A stretch of 39,112 nucleotides of DNA from a virus. Shown here in pieces: positions 16,277 through 24,704 of the stretch. The DNA lies in the IMG/VR virus record IMGVR_UViG_3300009702_000048, positions 1 to 39,112 of that record. One strand, given 5' to 3'. Position 1 is the first letter of the stretch; each line of letters begins with the position of its first letter. The notes beneath the pieces are model-generated. The model saw only the letters and a list, made by a program, of their open reading frames with translations. It had not been told where the DNA came from and made no database searches. A program made the position numbers and the translations under genes.

Positions 16277-16382
16277 CGGGCGAGTAGCTAGCTCGACGCA
16301 CCCCTTCGGGGATCCTAAGATCGGGACAGGCGTGTGCTAAACTCGCACCGTCTACCCACACACGCTTTAGGAGTAGGATCAA

Positions 16383-18329
16383 ATGGCCCGCACCTTCGTC
16401 CGCCAGGACACCCAGATCCGTCGTTCCGACGTCTACAACGACGCGCTTGCACCCACGCAGGCCAACTACGAGACCAACCCGGTCCATATCGAGGACGACC
16501 TCAACAGTCTCCGTTCGATGGTCCACACGCTCCTCAAGAAGCGGACGGGCAACTGGTGGGACGACCTCGCGACCCCGGCCACGTTCACGGGCGAGGGTGA
16601 GACCCAGCGCGCCGTAGACGACCTGAACACCGACCTCCACAACCTGGAGCGGAAGCGTGTTCTGGTGAAGGCCGTGAGTTTGGCCGATGTGACCGTGGGC
16701 GCAGCAACGGCAGCGACAGGGTCCCTCACGAGTACGGCCAACCTGGTGGACGGGGACACGGTCACCGTCGGGACGACCGTCTACACGATGAAGAGCCCGT
16801 TTGTGGACGCGGCGTTCAACATCGACGCCTCGGTTTCGCAGGCCCAGACGATGGAGAACCTGCGTCGGGCGATCAACAGCGATGGGGTGGCGGGCACCAA
16901 CTACGGTACGGGCACCACGGTTCACCCGGATGTGACGGCGGCCAGCACGGCCACCACGGTGGTGCTCACCGCACAGAAGTCCGGCACGTTCGGAAACTCG
17001 ATCGCGACAACCGAGACCTCGGCCAACGCATCCTTTGGCGCGGCGACTCTCACCGGCGGTGCAGGGGGCGATGTCTCGGTTCTCGGTTCTGGGGAGCTGC
17101 CTCCGAACACGACGGCGGCGCTCGGTGGGGTCACGACCCTCGGCACGGTAGTCGTGTCGCACACGGGCACTTTCGGAGAGGCGACACTGGATCAGCTCTC
17201 CGGCTCGACGGCGATCAGTCCGAAGAACTTCGTCGTGGTAGTCGATGGCTCGACTCGGGATCCGATCCTCGACGCTGGGCAGACGATCTACGGCTTGCTC
17301 TCCGCGGAGTCGGGGATCTCCGATGGCACGACGATCACCGCGGCGACCACCACTCGGGTGCAGGTCACTTACGTCAAGGTGAGCAGCGCAGGTGATGGTC
17401 TGGAGACCATCGACGGGACCGCACTCGCAGGTCAGGTCGTCAACCTCTGCTTCACGGAGCGGAAAGCTCTTGACGACCTCACCGAGCAGGACTTCCTTCG
17501 GGGCGCCATCGTGGATGTGCCTGGAACTGCCACCGTCACCCGACAGGTTGGCTACGACAACCAGGGCACGGTTCCGGTCGACCTTACGACGAACGCGACT
17601 CTCGACCTGGAGGGCGCCGGGCTCACCTGGGAGGTTCGGGACGACCTCCAGACTCGACTCTTCGCGATCATCGAGGGCTCGGCTGGAGGTACTTCGACCG
17701 TCCAGCTCGGCTCGGATGTCGACACCTTCGACAACAACGCGGCGGCCAACGACTTCTTGACCGGTGCAACGATCAACAGCGGAGGCACCCGACCGATCGC
17801 AGTCGGCGAGACCGACGGTGTGGTCGAGAGCACGGCGGGCAACCTCCGCATCGCGGCGGACCCGGCTGGTTCCGGTGAGCTGTTCCTCGACGATGCGAAC
17901 CAGACGGGCTCGACGTGGGCGCAGACGGACGGCATCAAACTCAGCGAGACAACGGCGGAGTGGGACGCCTTCGAGACGAACTTTGGCGAGGTCTCCCTTC
18001 TGAACGCTATCAGCCAGGCCTTCAGCGGAGGGGTACGGACCAAGGTGCAGGCGGTGGTGACGTCGAACACGACTGCCAACAACGATGTGAACCTGGCAAC
18101 CTACGCCAACGTCGATGTCCAGCTTCCGGCATACGACACCGTTACCTTCGTGGACGACGTCGAGGTGTTCGTGAACGGCATCCTCCAGCGGAACGGCGCG
18201 AACGCGGCAGCCAACGAGGATGTGTACCCCGGAGCGAGTGCGGCGGTGGGAGATCTCCGGTTCGAGTACAACTTGAAGGGTGCGGGAGCGAACCCGGACG
18301 TCATCACGGTGATCGTGAACGGCCAGTAG
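16383..18329 (+). CDS. Large tail fibre/baseplate-periphery structural protein
   Basis: This 648-residue, Thr/Ser/Gly/Asn-rich, beta-predicted protein follows a 106-base gap that contains TAAACT and a strong TTAGGAGTAGGA ribosome site. The N-terminal ~60 residues (FVRQDTQIRRSDVYNDALAP, then DDLNSLRSMVHTLL) look like an attachment helix. A long series of beta modules follows, including an FGNSIATTETS... GAATLTGG segment common in phage structural proteins. Near the C-terminus a VTFVDDVEVFVNGILQ strand pair resembles the adhesin module found in the small genes at 19015 and 19278. A host-contacting fibre or baseplate decoration is likely. There is no recognisable enzyme domain. Confidence 0.7.
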   Translation: MARTFVRQDTQIRRSDVYNDALAPTQANYETNPVHIEDDLNSLRSMVHTLLKKRTGNWWDDLATPATFTGEGETQRAVDDLNTDLHNLERKRVLVKAVSLADVTVGAATAATGSLTSTANLVDGDTVTVGTTVYTMKSPFVDAAFNIDASVSQAQTMENLRRAINSDGVAGTNYGTGTTVHPDVTAASTATTVVLTAQKSGTFGNSIATTETSANASFGAATLTGGAGGDVSVLGSGELPPNTTAALGGVTTLGTVVVSHTGTFGEATLDQLSGSTAISPKNFVVVVDGSTRDPILDAGQTIYGLLSAESGISDGTTITAATTTRVQVTYVKVSSAGDGLETIDGTALAGQVVNLCFTERKALDDLTEQDFLRGAIVDVPGTATVTRQVGYDNQGTVPVDLTTNATLDLEGAGLTWEVRDDLQTRLFAIIEGSAGGTSTVQLGSDVDTFDNNAAANDFLTGATINSGGTRPIAVGETDGVVESTAGNLRIAADPAGSGELFLDDANQTGSTWAQTDGIKLSETTAEWDAFETNFGEVSLLNAISQAFSGGVRTKVQAVVTSNTTANNDVNLATYANVDVQLPAYDTVTFVDDVEVFVNGILQRNGANAAANEDVYPGASAAVGDLRFEYNLKGAGANPDVITVIVNGQ

Positions 18330-18352
18330 GCTCGGCGGTCGTGTAGACTAGG

Positions 18353-18387
18353 CGGGGAGCGGGGTGTATCGCCTTGCTCCCCGTTTT
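18353..18387 (+). terminator. Rho-independent terminator after fibre gene
   Basis: CGGGGAGC at 18353-18360 pairs with GCTCCCCG at 18376-18383, and the stem is extended by wobble pairs. TTTT follows at 18384-18387. It lies 24 bases beyond the stop of the 648-residue protein and before the ribosome site of the next gene. Confidence 0.85.
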
Positions 18388-18409
18388 GAATGAAGGACGA
18401 AGGAAGACG

Positions 18410-19000
18410 ATGAACCCGATGAAAGCTCAAGTGAAGATGCTGACGGTGGAGGCCCTCGGAAACGACATGGATGATCTCCTGGAGGGGTCACGAGTCACGC
18501 TCCATAAGGCGGCTGGAGGCGTGGAGTATCTGGCCAAGGCTGCGGAAGGGATCAGATCGGTTGCCCTGAGCGTCGATCGTGACCTCGACGAGGGGAAGAT
18601 CACCGATCGCATGGGGGCGATAGAGGTGGCCAAGTACGTCAAGTCGAAGCTCTCCCACGCGGGGCAGAGCCTCAACGATATCGCTCTCCAGGCCCAGAGC
18701 GCCAAACTCGCAGCGGACGGTCAGGCCGCCGGCATCAAGAAGTGTGTGGCGCTCGCGAAGAAGGTCTTCGACGCCGAGGGGCTGAAGCTGGAAGCCTCAC
18801 TCGTGCAGATGGAGAAGGCGAAGGCGGAGGGCAGGGAGTCCGAGGGACCTCGTCCTCGCTCGAACGCTCGGGCGGATGACCTTACGGCGCGGAAGGCTAA
18901 GGCTCGTGCAACCAAGAAGAAGGCGACGCAGAAGCGAGCCCCGAGGAAGACGGCCAAGAAGACGACAGCTAGGAAGAAGCGAAGTGCCTCGAAGTCCTGA
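18410..19000 (+). CDS. Helical protein with histone H1-like Lys/Ala tail
   Basis: This 196-residue protein starts at ATG 18410, behind AAGGAAG. An upstream in-frame start at 18374 overlaps the terminator and is rejected. Residues 1-140 are helical (a VEYLAKAAEGIRSVALSVDR-type segment, then KYVKSKLSHAGQSLNDIALQ). Residues ~155-196 form a Lys/Arg/Ala/Thr tail (ATKKKATQKRAPRKTAKKTT) resembling histone H1/HC1-type tails. Such tails bind nucleic acid nonspecifically. In a tail/fibre cluster the tail could instead bind anionic partners or capsid DNA. The function is not known. Confidence 0.75.
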   Translation: MNPMKAQVKMLTVEALGNDMDDLLEGSRVTLHKAAGGVEYLAKAAEGIRSVALSVDRDLDEGKITDRMGAIEVAKYVKSKLSHAGQSLNDIALQAQSAKLAADGQAAGIKKCVALAKKVFDAEGLKLEASLVQMEKAKAEGRESEGPRPRSNARADDLTARKAKARATKKKATQKRAPRKTAKKTTARKKRSASKS

Positions 19001-19014
19001 CAGGACCTTCTGAG

Positions 19015-19245
19015 GTGCAGCCTCCACGGATTGAGACCCCCTCCGGCACGATCAACGGGGCGAACAAGACCTTCTTCGTGGCGGCGGACTACCTGCCGGG
19101 CTCGACGAGGGTCTACCTCAACGGGGTGTTGTTGTTGCCGTCCCTGGTAGACGGGCACACCGAGCTGGGGGACAAGAAGCTCAATCTCAAGGAGGCCCCG
19201 GACCCTGGAGACGTGGTGCGGGTCTACTACATCCCGCTCGGATGA
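19015..19245 (+). CDS. Small fibre/adhesin beta module, paralog of the gene at 19278
   Basis: This 76-residue protein starts at GTG 19015, nine bases after AGGA. Its whole length is one beta module: PPRIETPSGTINGANKTFFV, then PGSTRVYLNGVLL, LNLKEAPDPGDVVRVYYI. The next gene's first ~80 residues match it closely (PRFEVPSGTIDGVNTVFNV, PGTTAVYLNGLLQ, LKEAP), showing a tandem duplication. The VYLNG-x-L / KEAP-x-PGD pattern is common in phage tail fibre and baseplate adhesin modules. It is likely an accessory virion component. Confidence 0.7.
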   Translation: MQPPRIETPSGTINGANKTFFVAADYLPGSTRVYLNGVLLLPSLVDGHTELGDKKLNLKEAPDPGDVVRVYYIPLG

Positions 19246-19277
19246 CGGTCTATCGAGTTTGAGGTATAAGTGATCCC

Positions 19278-19730
19278 ATGCCGATCCCTCGGTTCGAGGT
19301 CCCTTCCGGGACCATCGACGGCGTCAACACCGTCTTCAACGTTTCGGCGCCCTACCAGCCAGGGACGACCGCGGTGTACCTGAACGGCCTCCTCCAGGAG
19401 CCCTCGCTCGATGACGGCTGGACGGAGACAGACCCGCTCACGGGAGAGGTCACGCTCAAGGAGGCGCCCAAGAGCCTCGGTGCCTGTCCGGACGTTCTCC
19501 AGGTCTTCTTCCTCGATACGAGCCCTCAGCTCCCTGAGTCGGTCATTGACCGCATCAAGGGGCGCCTGAGCGCCGTTGGGGACCTCAAGGGTAGTCTGAC
19601 CCTCACCAGCCCCCTTGCGGGCCTTGTAGAGGCGTCTGGGACGCTTCAGGGGGCCTTTATGGCTTCGACTCAGCTCAAGGGTCTGGTAGAGCCTGCGGGG
19701 GCCCTCAAGGGCCGTTTGGAGTCGTGCTGA
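19278..19730 (+). CDS. Fibre/adhesin module with six exact decapeptide repeats
   Basis: This is a 150-residue protein. Residues 1-80 are a paralog of the preceding 76-residue module. Residues ~91-150 consist of six 10-residue repeats with a (L/I)-x-G core at positions 93/95, 103/105, 113/115, 123/125, 133/135 and 143/145, e.g. SGTLQGAFMA, STQLKGLVEP, AGALKGRLES. Strict 10-residue periodicity suggests a small beta-solenoid or spike-like stack. The start at 19278 lies 15 bases after the GG of a GAGGTA motif. The stop overlaps the next gene's ATG by one base. Confidence 0.72.
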   Translation: MPIPRFEVPSGTIDGVNTVFNVSAPYQPGTTAVYLNGLLQEPSLDDGWTETDPLTGEVTLKEAPKSLGACPDVLQVFFLDTSPQLPESVIDRIKGRLSAVGDLKGSLTLTSPLAGLVEASGTLQGAFMASTQLKGLVEPAGALKGRLESC

Positions 19731-20125
19731 TGGCGAACACCTCATCCATCGTGGGGACCGAGAACGAGATCGAGATCGTGCGAGGCACCTCGAAAAACTT
19801 CGAGCTGTCGGTCTGCGATGACGCGGGGGCCTTCGTGGACCTCACGGGAGCGCGCTTGATTGCGACCGTGAAGTGCGACCTTCGGGAAGATCGGATCTCG
19901 ATCCAGAAGGACAGCCAGGTAGGCCCGGCGGAGATCGAGATCTACACTCAGACGGGGGACACCCTTGGCAAGGCCTTGATCAAGTTTGCCCCGTCGGATA
20001 CGCAGAACCTCGACCCGGGCGAGTACATCTTCGATGTCTGGGTCATCCTCTCTTCGGGGGCTCGTCACATTGTGGTCGGTCCTGATCCCTTCATCATCGA
20101 GCGGGGCGTGACCGTCTTGACCTGA
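19730..20125 (+). CDS. Baseplate-upper-protein-like (BppU-type) immunoglobulin-like domain
   Basis: This 131-residue protein begins at ATG 19730, overlapping the previous TGA. The pattern IEIVRGTSKNFELSVCDDAG, a VDLTGARLIATVK strand, FAPSDTQNLDPGEYIFDVWV and the closing FIIERGVTVLT is the beta-sandwich layout of BppU N-terminal-type domains found in phage baseplates and fibre adaptors. It may anchor fibres to the baseplate. The 16-bp palindrome (copy 2) begins immediately after its stop. Confidence 0.75.
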   Translation: MANTSSIVGTENEIEIVRGTSKNFELSVCDDAGAFVDLTGARLIATVKCDLREDRISIQKDSQVGPAEIEIYTQTGDTLGKALIKFAPSDTQNLDPGEYIFDVWVILSSGARHIVVGPDPFIIERGVTVLT

Positions 20126-20141
20126 GCGACCACGTGGTCGC
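20126..20141. repeat. 16-bp perfect palindrome GCGACCACGTGGTCGC, copy 2
   Basis: The palindrome abuts the stop codon of the BppU-like gene and lies 44 bases before the fibre gene at 20186. It is identical to the copies at 6917 and 28302. Confidence 0.85.
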
Positions 20142-20185
20142 AGCCGAGGATTGCATGGCGAGCCTAGAAAACTGCGGAGAGCCGA

Positions 20186-21220
20186 ATGCCTAACACGTCC
20201 CGGATGAACTGGATCTTCCCATCGGAGAACCAGACTCCGTACTTCGACGCCATCGAGGCCTTCTACGGGCAACAGGACGCCGCAGCCTACGCTGCGCGCG
20301 AGGACCGCCACATCATCCTCCGAGGTGGGGGCACGGTCTCGTTCGTCACTGCCGGGGGCACGCTCTCGTGGACTGACGACTTCGAGATGCTGGCAGCCGT
20401 CACCGGGTTCAAGTGGCGGATCCCTGCCAGTAGCATCCAGCTCCTCGATGGGGAGATCGCTTGGGTCGAACTCGTTCGGGCACCGTCCAACAACCTGGTC
20501 GTGGTGCTCCAGAAGGGGAACCAGATCCCGAGCAGCGACACCGCACACATCCTGGGCGTGCGCGTAGGCGCGCGAGTCTACTTCTTCAACGGATCCTCGG
20601 TCATCCAGGGCTCGCCGGTCACCGACATCGGTGCGGGAGGGGGCGGGGGCGGAGGGTCCGCTCTCGAAATCTTGGACGAGGGGACTTCGCAGACGGCGGG
20701 CGCGACGTCCATCGACTTCGTGGGTTCCGGAGTCACCGCCTCGGCAGCCGGTTCAGCGGTCACGGTTACGGTCGGTGTGGGCGGAGGTGTTCCGCAGATG
20801 ACCGGCAATACCCGGGTGCAGGTGGTCGACGACACGCTCCTCAATGCCGAGATAAAGCTCGGTGGCTTCCAGTTCAACCCCTCGCTGTTCTCCGGCAGCA
20901 CGATGGTTCTCGGGGGCTTGGTAACCCTCACGGACGCAGGCGGGGTCGCCCCGGCGCTGGACCTTCGTCTCTACGACATGGGGACCACGCTGGTGCCTCA
21001 GGCGGGTGACTTGAGGGCTTCTCGGCTCTTCTCTATCCCGGGCTCGCTCCGTTTCGAGCAGACTATTCTCGTTCCCTCTGCGACGCCTACAACGCCCGGG
21101 TCGAGTCCGGATGACGGGACGATGTACGACGTGGCTCGCATCTACGAGGTGCGTGCGCTGCTCACAGGGGATGCAGGGGACCTGGCGGAGATCGACTGGG
21201 CAGGGATCCAAGGGGTCTAG
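20186..21220 (+). CDS. Tail fibre/adhesin-like protein with Gly-rich hinge
   Basis: This 344-residue protein starts behind GCGGAGAGCCGA. Residues 1-150 form an attachment-like domain (MNWIFPSENQTPYFDAIEAF, then a beta region with FEMLAAVTGFKWRIPA). A polyglycine hinge (GAGGGGGGG, ~150-158) follows, then a Ser/Thr/Val beta segment (SGVTASAAGSAVTVTVGVGGG). The C-terminal ~140 residues resemble a jelly-roll-like fibre head (GGFQFNPSLFSGSTMVLGGL). Gly hinges between anchor and head are common in fibres, so receptor binding is inferred. The 34-base gap after it holds AAAACTTGAGGTAGG. Confidence 0.68.
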   Translation: MPNTSRMNWIFPSENQTPYFDAIEAFYGQQDAAAYAAREDRHIILRGGGTVSFVTAGGTLSWTDDFEMLAAVTGFKWRIPASSIQLLDGEIAWVELVRAPSNNLVVVLQKGNQIPSSDTAHILGVRVGARVYFFNGSSVIQGSPVTDIGAGGGGGGGSALEILDEGTSQTAGATSIDFVGSGVTASAAGSAVTVTVGVGGGVPQMTGNTRVQVVDDTLLNAEIKLGGFQFNPSLFSGSTMVLGGLVTLTDAGGVAPALDLRLYDMGTTLVPQAGDLRASRLFSIPGSLRFEQTILVPSATPTTPGSSPDDGTMYDVARIYEVRALLTGDAGDLAEIDWAGIQGV

Positions 21221-21254
21221 CTGGTACTGAAAACTTGAGGTAGGGTGCGGATCG

Positions 21255-24194
21255 ATGCCGGGTTACGGATCAGGACCATTTGGAGGAGAGCCCTTCGGCG
21301 AGTTCAACTGGGCTCGTCGTGTCCTCTTCGATCTGGCTCCAGTCCTCTACCGGGAGGAGGATGTCGACGACCTCTTCCTGAAGTACGCGGACTCGCAGGG
21401 GGAGGTCTTCACGGACCTGCGAAGGCAGATCCGTAACTTCTTCGAGCTGCGCGAGGCTCGGGCGGTGCGGACGCAGTTTGACGAGACGGGGCTGCTCCTT
21501 CTCGGCGCCATTCAGCTCATCAAGGAGCCGGTTGAGCAGACGGGCATCCGAGGGTCGGTTACGGGTGTGAGCGTCTTCCAGACCGAGCGAGGTCGCTTCA
21601 CCTTCGCGGACGTGGGCAAGGAGCTGACGGTCACTAACTCGACCCTCGCAGACAACAACACCTCGGTGGTCATCACCTCGGTGGTCGACTCCACGTCGGT
21701 GCTCACCAACCCCCCGCTCGTCGTAGACGCCGGCCCTCTCCGCTGGGAGGTCCGACCCGTAAGTGCTTCGCTCACCAACGAGACGATCGTCGAGGTGGTG
21801 TCGGGGGACGTAGAGCCGATAGGTCCAGGGTGGATCCTTTCAGACGGCTCGACCGAGTTCGAGGTCACCGAGCGTAAGCAGTTCTTCAATATCGAGGACG
21901 AGCGAAAGCTCCAGACCGAGCGAGAGGGGCAAGACGGGGCGATCAACGCGAGCCTGCGACTCACGAGCCCGACAGCCGCGTTCCAGCGCCGGGATGTGGG
22001 CAAGCGCATTACGGTCTCGGGATCGACTGCACTCAAGCCCGCGGTCGACAGCTCCAACGAGGGCAAGTTCACCATCGTCGAGCTGATCAGCGCCACGGAG
22101 GTGGTGCTCGATTCGCCGTTCCTCTTCCAGGAGGTGGGGCCCCTCACATGGGCGATCCTCCGGAGGCCTCAGCTCACCCTGAGCGGGACCTCAACGCTTC
22201 GGGGGGCGGTTGAGCAGTCCGGGGAGGACATGACGACGATTGTGGGTCCGCTCCTTCAGGCCTTGTCGGGGGCGTTCAGCAGCGCGGATATCGGAAAGCT
22301 CGTCACGGTCTACGCGGAGAACGATATCAACAACGGGGTCATCTTCGAGGTGACCGGGGCCCCTACAGCCAACCAGCTTGAGGTGACTCCCAATCCGACC
22401 CTCACGGGCTCCACCTACCGCTACGAGCTGCGGGCGGCGACGACCGAAGGGGACACCCGCCAAGTCTCGGTCCGGGCTCCCGGTCTCCTGCGGTGGCTCG
22501 CACAGGACTTCGGGATCGAGATCGACGTGCGCGAGGAGGAGGAGTTTCAGCGTCGGTGGGTCGAGAGCGTTTCTAGGTGGATCGGTCTCAAGGGTACGGT
22601 GAAGGGCTATCAGTACCTTGCCGCGCTCACGGGGTACTCTCCGACGACAGTCGAGCCCCTCTATCGGGTCACCCTGGAGCTGTACCAGGCGGTGCTCACG
22701 GCCGGAGGTACGGCCTACGCCGTCGGAGAGGGCCTCCCAGGGGCCGACGGGAGCCTCAACCTGGTGAGTGGTCGGGTGAGATTTTCCTCGCCTACAGCGG
22801 CTTTCACGGCCGCGCACGTGGGGCGTGCGGTCGAGACGACGGGGACGGGCGCGGGAACGAACGACGGCTTCCGTGTCATCGACCTGGTCATCGATGCGCA
22901 CACGATCGCGTTCCGACCCGTTGACACGATGGGGGGAACGGCTGACGCGAACAACGGGGCGATCGTCTGGCGGCTGGTTCGGTTCTACTCCGTAGAGGCT
23001 CCGTTGATCCCTGTCTACGATGAGATCAACGCCGACCGGATGGAGTACTTGAAGACCTCCGCGGTCTTCACCGTCGACAAGTATTGCTGGGAGCAGTCGC
23101 CTTCGCCGTGGAGCACCCTCATCGGCTTCGGTGCGGACGGGCTGATCGAGATCACCGGCGTGACGCCCACGGCGGCCAGCGCGTTTCCAACCACCTACAC
23201 GCTGCGGGGCCAGGGGGACTTCGATGTGGTTACGGGGCTCGGGGTGGGCCGGTGGAAACTCACGAACTTCGGGACGGAGTACTTCCTGGAGACGGTGCCC
23301 AAGTTCCCCCTGATTCGGTCAGGGGCGATCATCGATCCGACTGGGGCGAACCTTCCGGCGGGTACGGAGCTGGAGGATGTGGACGCCTTCGAGATCGACA
23401 CCTCCGTGGCCCCCTTTACGGTCACGGCTACTGACGGTCTGGGCACCTTCGGCAACGTTCGACCCGGGGACATCTTCGTCGTGACCGGGGAGTCGGTGCG
23501 AGTCCCTCCGGGGGCTCTCCCAGCGAAGCTCCTGGACGGTTGGCGTGTCGCCTCGGTCGCGCCGGACGGCTCCAGCTTCGAGCTGGACGCTTCGTACACG
23601 CTCGCGTCCACGGGTCTTCCTTCCTTCATCCGGAATGTGAAGGGCACGGTCATCGAGGTCTTCAACGATGGCACCGCCCACTCGGGGGTCGACGGGAGTT
23701 TGACAGGCGCGGCTCCGGCTCGACTCACGATCGGGTCGGTGGGCTTCGACCCTTTCGCGGATGACGGGAAGCGTGCGCTCGTCTTCCAGAGCGGCTCGGG
23801 GAACAACGGGACGGTCATTTTGGACACCTATGTCTCGGGTACGGACTTCGATCTCGACCCTACGGATACTCCGACCACCCCTGATGCGAACAACGCGGCG
23901 CTGACTTGGGCCCTGGTGGAGTTCGAGTTTCAGGTGGTGGCGACGACCCCTCCGAGTACTGGGGTTTCGACTATCGAGTACATCTGTGCGGAGGTTCTGA
24001 GCTGCGACTTCTGCAAGTCGCACCGGATCCGGATCGAGACTACGACTCCGTATGTGCTAGAGGGTGGGATTGAACGGCTCCGAGATCGGATCGGGCAGAC
24101 GACGCCCGAGCACGTGGAGGTAGTTGAAGCCTATGGAGTGAGACCTCTAGCGACCCTGGCCTTCTCGGCTTCCGGGTCTTCGACCTTCCCGTAA
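21255..24194 (+). CDS. Phage tail protein I-like baseplate wedge with repeated beta modules
   Basis: This is a 979-residue protein. The start (GYGSGPFGGEPFGEFNWA, then VLFDLAPVLYREEDVD) and the section LLRWLAQDFGIEIDVREEEE, RRWVESVSRWIGLKGTVKG, YQYLAALTGYSP are typical of P2 gpI / T4 gp7-like wedge proteins. Interspersed are about five beta modules of 65-80 residues (roughly 101-167, 229-303, 325-393, 498-577, 811-893) sharing a phrase such as FTFADVGKELTV plus a closing L-x-W strand. A Cys cluster (ICAEVLSCDFC) occurs near 912-921. Standard gpI is ~200 aa, so most of this length is inserted modules. It connects baseplate to fibres. Confidence 0.78.
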   Translation: MPGYGSGPFGGEPFGEFNWARRVLFDLAPVLYREEDVDDLFLKYADSQGEVFTDLRRQIRNFFELREARAVRTQFDETGLLLLGAIQLIKEPVEQTGIRGSVTGVSVFQTERGRFTFADVGKELTVTNSTLADNNTSVVITSVVDSTSVLTNPPLVVDAGPLRWEVRPVSASLTNETIVEVVSGDVEPIGPGWILSDGSTEFEVTERKQFFNIEDERKLQTEREGQDGAINASLRLTSPTAAFQRRDVGKRITVSGSTALKPAVDSSNEGKFTIVELISATEVVLDSPFLFQEVGPLTWAILRRPQLTLSGTSTLRGAVEQSGEDMTTIVGPLLQALSGAFSSADIGKLVTVYAENDINNGVIFEVTGAPTANQLEVTPNPTLTGSTYRYELRAATTEGDTRQVSVRAPGLLRWLAQDFGIEIDVREEEEFQRRWVESVSRWIGLKGTVKGYQYLAALTGYSPTTVEPLYRVTLELYQAVLTAGGTAYAVGEGLPGADGSLNLVSGRVRFSSPTAAFTAAHVGRAVETTGTGAGTNDGFRVIDLVIDAHTIAFRPVDTMGGTADANNGAIVWRLVRFYSVEAPLIPVYDEINADRMEYLKTSAVFTVDKYCWEQSPSPWSTLIGFGADGLIEITGVTPTAASAFPTTYTLRGQGDFDVVTGLGVGRWKLTNFGTEYFLETVPKFPLIRSGAIIDPTGANLPAGTELEDVDAFEIDTSVAPFTVTATDGLGTFGNVRPGDIFVVTGESVRVPPGALPAKLLDGWRVASVAPDGSSFELDASYTLASTGLPSFIRNVKGTVIEVFNDGTAHSGVDGSLTGAAPARLTIGSVGFDPFADDGKRALVFQSGSGNNGTVILDTYVSGTDFDLDPTDTPTTPDANNAALTWALVEFEFQVVATTPPSTGVSTIEYICAEVLSCDFCKSHRIRIETTTPYVLEGGIERLRDRIGQTTPEHVEVVEAYGVRPLATLAFSASGSSTFP

Positions 24195-24202
24195 GGAAAC
24201 TC

Positions 24203-24703
24203 ATGCCCACCGTCATCCAGGCCATCATTCCGAACGCTGCGCTCGATGCGGTTCTCCAGAACTTTGGAGGGCTCAGCGGGCCTCCGGCTATTCTGATCGA
24301 CTCCTTCAAGGTGGGGGAGGGCGGGTACGAGATCACCCCGTCGGGCAACGTTCCGCGGGATCCCTCAGACCCCGGTTCTCTGAACACCCGTGGGCCCTAC
24401 CTGACCGACCTGGATGCCCTCCAGAACCCTTCGGACTACCCGACAGCTACAGGGACCTTCTCGAAGGCCCTGGCGACGCCTGCGGACTTCAACTTCGATG
24501 TGCCCACGAGGTCGTTGGAGGTAACCTGCCTGCTAGACTTCGGGGAGTTCAATGACGACGGCTTTGGAAACGCCCCTGAAATCTACGAGATCGGCCTCTT
24601 CGCTGGTACGCTTCTGGTCGCCTACGGTACGATGACGAAGCAGGTCAAGACGCTGGGCGTCCAGATCCCCAACGTCGTCCGGATCACGGCTACAGGAACC
24701 TAA
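24203..24703 (+). CDS. Tail-collar/fibre N-terminal-like protein
   Basis: This 166-residue protein starts nine bases after the wedge gene. Its second half (NAPEIYEIGLFAGTLLVAYG, then TKQVKTLGVQIPNVVRI) matches the phrase that ends the tail-collar fibre domain in many myoviruses. Its first half (IDSFKVGEGGYEITPSGN) is also typical of that domain. It stands alone, without a distal fibre, just before the large fibre gene, suggesting a baseplate adaptor for fibres. The stop and next start are one base apart. Confidence 0.78.
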   Translation: MPTVIQAIIPNAALDAVLQNFGGLSGPPAILIDSFKVGEGGYEITPSGNVPRDPSDPGSLNTRGPYLTDLDALQNPSDYPTATGTFSKALATPADFNFDVPTRSLEVTCLLDFGEFNDDGFGNAPEIYEIGLFAGTLLVAYGTMTKQVKTLGVQIPNVVRITATGT

Positions 24704-24704
24704 G

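Noticed and set aside
16277-16382. Terminator in the 106-base gap before the fibre gene
   Set aside because: The CCCCTTCGGGG hairpin has only a 3-4 bp stem and no T-run. The gap holds TAAACT and a strong ribosome site, but no convincing -35.
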